Shown in pieces: positions 25,597 to 31,364 of a DNA stretch of 31,364 bases (the first letter of the stretch is position 1; every line of letters begins with the position of its first letter). The translations under genes were made by a program, and so were the position numbers. The stretch covers positions 1 through 31,364 of the forward strand of contig JADJOY010000026.1 of the NCBI GenBank assembly GCA_016713535.1. Reading direction: 5' to 3'. The notes under the pieces were generated by a model. That model was not told the DNA's origin and did not search any database. It worked only from the letters and a program-made list of their open reading frames with translations. This DNA comes from JADJOY01 sp016713535 [NCBI: Deltaproteobacteria bacterium] (GTDB lineage: Bacteria; JADJOY01).

Positions 25597-25626
25597 GCCT
25601 CGGGTGAGGATTTCCTCACCCGAGGC
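25597..25626 (-). promoter_or_regulatory. 30-bp palindrome that may hide the hydroxylase ribosome-binding site
   Basis: Perfect 14-bp arms (GCCTCGGGTGAGGA and its complement) are separated by two bases. On the minus strand the second arm ends CCCGAGGC, four bases before the ATG at 25592, so the only GAGG-like ribosome-binding site is inside the stem. The same hairpin could instead terminate transcription from the lipocalin gene. Confidence 0.55.
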
Positions 25627-25696
25627 TAACGGTCATCGAGCGAGCCGGCCAGCGCCGCGGCGAACGCCCTGGGTGCCGCGGTCCGCCCCGCTACCC

Positions 25697-26384
25697 TCAC
25701 GGCGCGAGGCCGCTCGACACGGTGATGCGCAGGAAGTCGGTGTTGATCTGCTTGGCCGCGAGCTCGTCGAGGATCGCCTGGTACTGGGCCTGCGTCATCA
25801 CGGGCGAGCGGCTCAGCACGAAGAGCGTGAACTGGAGGCCGTCGGTGACCACCGCGTAGTCGTAGTCGGCGCCGAGGGCCACGATCCAGTACTCGCCCTC
25901 GAAGAGCCCGCCGAACACCGACGGAAGCGCACGCCGAGCTTGGCGTTGGTGGTGGCATCCACCACCCGCGCGATGCCGACGATGCTCTGCTCCGCGCCGC
26001 CGGGAGCGCCCTCGATGCCGCGGTTGAGGACGTCGACCTGGCCGTCGGTGCGCGCCGTGTAGGTCGCCGTCACGTCCACGAGGTCGTCGTTGAAGCCGGC
26101 GGCGTTGCTGGCGATCTCGTACCAGAGCCCCGCGTAGCGCGAGAGGTCGACCGAGGACACCGTCTCGGCACGGGGCCGCGCGCACAGCCGATGCCGGTGG
26201 CGAGCGCGAGGCCCGCGAGCAGCGACGCAGGACGGCAGAGACGGAAGAAGCGGGACGAGCGGCGTTTCGTGGTCGGCTCCGTGAGTGAGGAATCGTCGAG
26301 AAGATCGGCGTGGTCGAACGCACACCCAGCATGCAGGCGCGTAGACGTGTTGTCGGGCATTTGTATAGATTTCGAATCGTTCAT
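25697..26384 (-). CDS. Bacterial lipocalin (Blc-like), lipoprotein, frameshifted
   Basis: Bacterial lipocalins are outer-membrane lipoproteins that bind lipids, often in envelope stress. The signature SVDLSRYAGLWYEIASNAAG contains the family GxW motif. It is followed by VDVTATYTARTDGQVDVLNR, GIARVVDATTNAKLGVRF, LFEGEYWIVALGADYDYAVV (YWI-x-x-L, Y-D-Y-A motif), LFVLSRSPVMTQAQYQAILD and INTDFLRITVSSGLAP at the stop. Upstream in another frame, PASLLAGLALATGIGC is a lipoprotein signal. The start is uncertain: 26384 (MNDSKSIQ) and 26360 (MPDNTSTR) both leave an unusually long leader before the signal. Frame changes lie near 26,180 and 25,920. It is divergent from the AsmA-like gene. Confidence 0.85.
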
Positions 26385-26481
26385 GTTCGCTTTGCCTCGG
26401 CGTCGCCGCCGTCGCCGGCGCGAGCGCGGCACGAGCCTTGCGGCTCGAAAGCGCGGGATCGTTCCGTTTCGGACGGCGCCG

Positions 26482-28174
26482 ATGGCGAGGCCGAGCTCGG
26501 CTCTCTCGCTCGTCCGCCGTGGGCTCCGCGGGCTCGGCCCGCGAGTGCGGCGGATCCGGTGGCGGCGCGTGCTGTGGATCACGCTGCCGGCGCTCGGCGC
26601 GATCCTCGCCGTCTCGCTCATCGGGCTCTACGCCGGCCGTGACTGGCTGGTTGCGCGGCGCGGCCTACCGCTCCTGGGGCGGCTCACCGGCGGCTCGGTC
26701 GAGTCCGAGGCGATCCACCTCGACCTCTTTCCGCCGCGCCTCACGGCCACCGGCGTGCGGGTCCGGGTGCCGGCCATGGCCGGCACCGTCTCGGTGCGCG
26801 AGCTGCGCGTGGTGGCACTCACGGGTGACGTCACGCTCGAGGGGATCGAGATCCGTCGCGACGAGAGCACCGAGAGCTGGCCCATCCTCGCCGCCGCACA
26901 GATCGACGCGCACGCGGACCACTACCGCATCCGGACCGCGCCGTACATCGTGGACGAGCTCACGATTCACGAGCCGTCGCTGCGCCTGCGCTTCGTGTCC
27001 ACGGGCCGCACCAACCTGCAGGCGCTCTTCGACCCAGGAGGTGGCCGGCACGGTGCACCCTCCGCCACCGTCGCCACCGGCACCCCACGCGTGGTCGGCA
27101 CCCAGGGCGCCCCCCCGGCGCCCCCACGACCCGGCGGGATGACGTCTTTCACGCCACCGCCGCCGCTTCCTGCTCCGTCACGGCGAGATCCGCGATGGCA
27201 CGATCGTCTACGACGATCCGTCTCGGACGCCGTGCACCCGGTACACCTCGAGCTCCACGACGTCGACGTGGTGGTCCACGACTTCCAGATCCGGGGCGCG
27301 CTCGCCGGCCCGCTCGCCGACGTGACGCTCGACGCTCACGTCGACCAGCTCACCACCCCGGCGCTGGTCCATGCGCGCGCCTGGCTCGGAGCCGTGGCGC
27401 GACCTCCCCAGCCTCACCGTGCCGCGGTGATCACCGGGTTCGACCTCGCGAACGTCCAGCCGTACATCCCCGACACGGGGCGCACGCTGCTCGGTGGCCG
27501 CTGGCTGCACGTGGCGTCGACCTGCGGGCGCGCGGCCCAGATCCAGCAGGGCGTGGTCGAGGCGACGGTGGCCGAGAGCGGCGATCAACTCGGCGCCTAC
27601 CTCGCCGGCAGCCTGTTCCACCCCACGATCGACCGCAACAGCGCCCTGGTCTCCGCGTTCCGGCTGCCGCTGGGCCAGTTCCTGCGCTTCGGCGACGTCG
27701 GCATGAGCGTGGCCGGTGAGCTCGCGCTGGCCGGTCTCGACAGCATGCTGCGGCTCGACCAGGGCGCCGTCGACGCGGCGCGGCGGCGGCGACTGATCCG
27801 CCGGCGCTCTCGCCCGGCGCGCATCGGCCGCCGGAGCAAGACCTCCTGTCACGGCTGGACGTGGCGTGACCGCTTCGCGAGCGGCGTCGCCGACGCCGCC
27901 AAGCGGCTTTCTTCGAGCGGAGCTCGAGCGGCTACACCAGCGCCACGACGCCGGCGCGCCCTGATGTCCGACATCCTCGCCGAGTTCGAGCCGCGCCATC
28001 GCCAGCTCCGCCGCGCCTTCCTCGCCGAGCGCATCCACGTGGCGCGGACGGTCGATCCGGCGCGACTCGCGCAGGCTCGAGCAGGCGCTCACCGCCATCC
28101 CGCCGGGCGCCCGGCCACCCGGCGTGACCACCCGCGGCGCTGTCCTCGGCACCGGCCAGCTCGCCAGCCCGTGA
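26482..28174 (+). CDS. AsmA-like / DUF748-type envelope protein (frameshifted)
   Basis: A short basic N-terminus (MARPSSALSLVRRGLRGLGP) precedes one membrane segment (VLWITLPALGAILAVSLIGL) and a large periplasmic part rich in amphipathic beta strands. One reads LTGGSVESEAIHLDLFPPRL, VSVRELRVVALTGDVTLEGI, YIVDELTIHEPSLRLRFVST, LLRHGEIRDGTIVYDD (another frame), VHLELHDVDVVVHDFQIRGA, LADVTLDAHVDQLTTPALVH and VVEATVAESGDQLGAYLAGS. The pattern of 'L-x-x-G-x-I' strands and paired domains is that of AsmA/TamB/DUF748 bridge-like proteins, which are linked to phospholipid transport to the outer membrane. The end LEQALTAIPPGARPPGVTTR to GTGQLASP stops at 28174. Several frame changes occur (about 27,040, 27,230, 27,390, 27,770 and 28,080). 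ATG 26383 is an alternative start. Confidence 0.65.
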
Positions 28175-28202
28175 CGACGCACCGCCGCGGCGAAACGAAA
28201 GG

Positions 28203-28220
28203 CCGGCGAGTGATCGCCGG
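28203..28220 (-). terminator. Probable terminator of the FGE-like gene
   Basis: CCGGCGA and TCGCCGG pair perfectly over 7 bp around a 4-base loop, 34 bases after the minus-strand stop at 28254. On the minus strand it continues into CCTTTCGTTTCG, a moderately T-rich tail. The convergent AsmA-like gene ends at 28174. Confidence 0.55.
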
Positions 28221-28253
28221 TCCTCGTCGATCCCCCCGACGGATCGAGCGCTT

Positions 28254-29106
28254 TCACATGTCCTTGGCGCAGCGGAAGCCCAGCTCCACCGCGTCCGGCC
28301 CCTTGAGGCTCGGATCGCGGGACTGCACGTCGCGGCGCGCACGTGCTCGGCGCCGTCCTTGTACGAGCCGCCGCGGATCACCTTCTCGGTGCCAGCGCGC
28401 GGCCCAGGTGTACTCGCTCGCCTTGTACTGGTCGGCGTTGTACCAGTCGTCCACCCACTCCGGACGTTGCCGGCCATGTCGAGCACGCCGTAGGCGCTCG
28501 CTCGAAACCTTGCTGCCGACGGCCCAGGGGCCGCCCCTGCCGCAGCCAACGCCGGTGCTGTCCGACATCACCGCGTGTCCGCAGCTCGGCTCGGGCTGCG
28601 AGCCCCACGGACAGATGCGTCCGTCGTTGCCGCGCGCGGCCTTCTCTCCCACTCCGCCTCGGTCGGCAGGGCGCTTACCGGCCCAACCGCAGTACGCGGA
28701 GGCGTCGCCCCAGCTCACGCAGTTGATCGGGAAGGCGTCGTGCTTGGGCAGGTTCCAGCTACAGCCTTCGCCCTGCAGCGGCGTCTTGCACTTCCGGCGT
28801 CCGACGCAATGCGCGTAGTCCAGACGTGTCACCTCCCTTCTTGTCGAGGGAAGCCCGGCACCTTCACCGGGTGCGGCGGCTGCTCGTCGTTCGCGGTGCG
28901 GTCGTAGACCCACATCAGCTTGTCGGGCTGCGATCCCATGAGGAATTCCCCGACGGGATGGCCACCATGTTGGGCGGAGGAGATCGATGGGCGCGAGTGG
29001 CGGCGCTGGCGTTGACGTCGGGCATGGGCGCCTTCTCCCCGCATCCCGGTACGGCCATCGACGCGACCACGGCGATGCCCACCAACCAACCCCATCGTTT
29101 CGACAT
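28254..29106 (-). CDS. Formylglycine-generating-enzyme (SUMF1) domain lipoprotein, frameshifted
   Basis: The start at 29106 has a perfect AAAGGAGG site. MSKRWGWLVGIAVVASMAVP is followed by GC, a lipobox, so the protein is lipid-anchored. MVAIPSGEFLMGSQPDKLMW is the usual opening of the sulfatase-modifying-factor domain. Next come YAHCVGRRKCKTPLQGEGC, FPINCVSWGDASAYCGWAGK, EKAARGNDGRICPWGSQPEP, EWVDDWYNADQYKASEY, KVIRGGSYKDGAEHVRAAT and DAVELGFRCAKDM at the stop. These are FGE-sulfatase landmarks (WGDA-x-x-Y, R-x-x-RGG-S, G-F-R-C). In lipoproteins this fold often serves a non-catalytic role, so enzyme activity on a sulfatase is not implied. About five frame changes break the gene. Confidence 0.87.
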
Positions 29107-29403
29107 GACCGTTCCTCCTTTCGGGTCGGGTAACTGCCTCGCAGCGGACGGAACAATGCATCGAGGTCCGCGCGCAAGCTCGACGAGCGGCCTCCGAACG
29201 GAACCACACATCAAGATTCGTGCCTCGGCAACCGTCGGGCGTGAACGGCCGCCCGGCGGTGCCGCCTACGATTATCCCCACGCACCTGCACTCCAAACGC
29301 GCCGATCGCCTGAATCGAGCGGGCCGGTTCTTGCAGCTCCTCGACGCGGATGGTCGTCTCGGAAGCCCAGCCAGCGGAACCGCGCGGGCGAGAGGAGGGG
29401 GTC

Positions 29404-29859
29404 ATGAGGTCGGTGCGACCGTGGCTCACCGGTGGTGTCGTGCTGGTGACGGCCCTCTTGGCGTCGTGCGGAGGCGGTGGGGATGGTGATGGGGGTGGGG
29501 GCCGACCCCCTACCACCGGCGTGATCACCAGTGCGCATCGCTGGAGGCCGGGATGTCCGGCGACCTGAGCAACGCACGGGTCGCCATCTACGCGGACGTG
29601 GAAGACTGGGTGGACGACCGGGTACTGCTCTCGGTAGCCCGCGACCGGGCAGGTCCGGTGGCGAACTTCACGATCCCAACCTGCCGCCCGGGACCTAATA
29701 CCCTCGACGTCTGGAAGGACAACGACAACGCGGGCGATCGACGACTTCGACTTCTTCGGTGCGTACGGCAGCGGCGCGTAACCTGGCTACGAGCTGAGCC
29801 CGATCATCGTGAACGCAGGGCAGACCGCCGAGGTCGACGTGGACGTCGACGTGATCTGA
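29404..29859 (+). CDS. Small lipoprotein with beta-sandwich-like domain (frameshifted)
   Basis: ATG 29404 follows GAGGAGGGGG. MRSVRPWLTGGVVLVTALLA with SCGGGGDGDGGGG is a lipoprotein signal and a Gly-rich linker. In the next frame ASLEAGMSGDLSNARVAIYA, DVEDWVDDRVLLSVA, GPVANFTIPT, LDVWKDNDN, IDDFDFFGAYGSGA, YELSPIIVNAGQTAEVDVDV and DVI follow to the TGA at 29857-29859. The pattern (gain of 'Y/W-LDVWKDNDN...IDDFDFFG', then AGQTAEVDV) is that of carboxypeptidase-regulatory-like or transthyretin-like surface domains. Frame changes lie near 29,530, 29,690, 29,735 and 29,780. Length is about 150 residues. Function is unknown. Confidence 0.65.
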
Positions 29860-30038
29860 GGCGCTCGCCGCGGTGACCGCGCGCGGCGGGGCCCGATCGA
29901 GGGGCGGCGGGGTGACGCGCGCGTAACGGCGCGGGATCCCCATCGGGCGCTTTGTCACGTGCGTGGCATCCGGAACCGGGTATCCTCGCCGACACGCGCC
30001 GGCGAGCGGAGCCGCGAGGCGAAGCGGAGAATCGATCG

Positions 30039-30912
30039 ATGCGATCCTGTGGAAGTCGGCGGCTGGCCGCTGCCACCGTCGCGGCGACGACGTTCGCGCT
30101 CGTGGCGTCCATGGCCGTCGCCACCGAGCCCGCACCGCCACGCGCTTCGGACGCCACCTACGACGCGCCAGAACTTCGTGGCGTGCGTGAACGGCGAGGC
30201 GGGGCGTTGCAGCCCGTCACGGCTCACCGACGCCGAGCGCAAGCTCGTCGAGAACGCCTCGTCGCAGCGCAAACTTACCTGCGTGCGCCAACGGCTGGAG
30301 CGCAGGCTGCGATCCGCTGCGGCTCACGGCCGATCAGAAGCGCATCGTCGACGCCTCCGCGGCGCAGCGCGCGGTCGCGCCGTGCGGCTCTCGGTGGGCA
30401 CTCGGCTGCGGCACCTCGCAGGGTGATGCCCAGTCGAGCCAGCCAGCGCCGCCGGCACCGGCACCCAGGTGAGCTCAGGGGACCGCCTCGCTACGAGCTC
30501 GACACCCAGCGTTTCTACGCGTCGGGCTACCCCGCCTACGAGCCGCGCTACTCGTGGTCGGCCGGGTCGTGGATCGTGCCGACCGCGATCGCCGCCGCGG
30601 CGACGTGGGCGCTCTGGACCCACAGCTACCACTACGACTACCCGCGGTACTGGGACGACGACTGGTACGGCTATCCGTCGGGGTTGGGGCTGGGGATGGA
30701 CGACGACCATCAGCTCATGGCGGCGGCCACGGCGGGCAGCATGGTCACGGCGACGGCCATCACGGCGGCAAGCCGCCGACCTACCGTCCACCCACCAGCC
30801 GCCGCCGCTTCACCCGCCGCCGACACCTACCGTCCGACGCCGATCTCAGTCGCCGATGAGCGCGGCGCCCGCCCCACCAGCCGCCACCTCTCATCAGCGC
30901 GACTGGCGGTAA
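30039..30912 (+). CDS. Secreted protein with Cys-containing tandem repeats and a Tyr/Gly/His-rich tail (frameshifted)
   Basis: ATG 30039 starts a signal peptide (LAAATVAATTFALVASMAVA). In the following frames two tandem units appear: NFVACVNGEAGRCSPSRLTD then AERKLVENASSQR, and an imperfect second unit, damaged by indels, with Cys, L-T-x-x-Q-K-R-I-V-D-A-S-A-A-Q-R spacing. Each unit has a CVNG...C...RLT core followed by a short helix. Later, YELDTQRFYASGYPAYEPRY, a possible membrane or hydrophobic segment (IVPTAIAAAATWALWTH), and DYPRYWDDDWYGYPSGLGLG lead to a Gly/His-rich and then Pro-rich tail. I know the repeat type only as uncharacterised. The end is uncertain because the low-complexity tail is shifted: stops at 30859, 30912 (after RDWR) and 30959 are possible. 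Confidence 0.5.
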
Positions 30913-31113
30913 CGGTCGCGAGACGCCCGACCGCGCGCTCGGCGGGGCCGCGCGCGTAGCCTACGGCGATCCGGCGCTCGCCACTCTCGCCACGGCCCGC
31001 CCTCTCAACCCACCGCGGCCTGGATCCGGTCGCCGCATCTGGCTCCCGCGCTGGGCGAGACCCCCTCGGCGAGGCGTAGTGCTAGAAGAGTTTTCTCATC
31101 GACCGAGGGATCG

Positions 31114-31364
31114 ATGGGCCGCGCGCCTGACACCGATTCCGGGCTCAACCACGGTCTGGATCCGGCGGTCGTGGTGGATCGTCCCCGTTTCTGATCCTGG
31201 CGATCCCCTACCCGAACCCGCTCTTTCGAGCCGCCGTGCACGCTCTTCGCGCTGCCGTACGCCGCCCTCGCCGCGGCCGCCGCCATCCGCCAGCTCCCAT
31301 CCACGTCACGCTCGCGAGCGCGTCACTCCTCGCGGGGATCGCCGTGCTGGTGGTGGGATCGATC
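31114..31364 (+). CDS. Membrane protein, N-terminal part (runs off the window)
   Basis: ATG 31114 follows a GAGGGA site and reads MGRAPDTDSGLNHGLDPAVV, then VDRPRF. A frame change at the TTTCTGA near 31,190 leads to LILAIPYPNPLFRAAVHAL, then ALPYAALAAAAAIRQLPS in another frame, and HVTLASASLLAGIAVLVVGS at the window end. Two or three membrane segments are likely. The short soluble start and proline-rich first helix do not identify a family. Confidence 0.45.

Noticed and set aside
29211-29403. Minus-strand frame with TIRVEELQEPARSIQ upstream of the small lipoprotein
   Set aside because: No start site with a ribosome-binding site and no family match; neighbouring frames are equally open.

Overview
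The window is a very GC-rich stretch (many 60-base blocks are 65-75% G+C) of a chromosome from a Gram-negative bacterium. Outer-membrane-type lipoproteins, a bacterial lipocalin, an AsmA-like protein and a surface protein with calcium-binding thrombospondin type 3 repeats and a MYXO-CTERM-like tail suggest a deltaproteobacterial, Myxococcota-like or related environmental lineage. This is an inference from gene content; no rRNA or other phylogenetic marker is present. I found no tRNA, rRNA, CRISPR array or transposase.

Many genes are split between reading frames by single-base indels, often at runs of G or C. Breakage is dense at 1-7.9 kb and 22-31 kb, while 8.2-10.99 kb, 14.45-15.85 kb and 16.1-21.8 kb are clean. 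I read these breaks mostly as assembly errors and annotate each locus across its frames, so start sites and exact lengths of broken genes are approximate.

Layout: (1) 1-4.2 kb holds housekeeping and envelope genes: a SAM methyltransferase and class I fructose-bisphosphate aldolase (fbaB) on the minus strand, then an M23 peptidase and UDP-GlcNAc 2-epimerase (wecB) on the plus strand. (2) 4.2-14.2 kb is an accessory region: an AAA/DUF4143 ATPase behind an attenuator-like set of inverted repeats, an RHH antitoxin/PIN toxin pair, a Fic protein, a lower-GC polytopic membrane protein translationally coupled to a large beta-helix/Ig-like/TSP3 surface protein, and an AbrB-type antitoxin/PIN toxin pair. 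Two broken fragments of the surface protein's 3' end lie elsewhere in this region, one directly behind the ATPase and one behind the second toxin. (3) 14.4-19.2 kb has a secreted pectate-lyase-like protein and a divergent 1011-residue repeat protein rich in Tyr/Trp and Pro. (4) 19.2-21.8 kb has type II DAHP synthase and rlmN, divergent across a block of nested inverted repeats. (5) 22-31.4 kb encodes envelope proteins: two tail-to-tail lipoproteins, a fatty-acid hydroxylase-like protein, a lipocalin, an AsmA-like protein, a formylglycine-generating-enzyme-like lipoprotein, a small lipoprotein, a secreted repeat protein and the start of a membrane protein.

The most interesting part is the surface-protein locus. 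The gene changes composition sharply near 10,980, from about 53% to about 75% G+C in sampled blocks, and its high-GC 3' part recurs as displaced fragments next to toxin or ATPase modules. This looks like exchange of the N-terminal passenger upstream of a constant C-terminal anchor.
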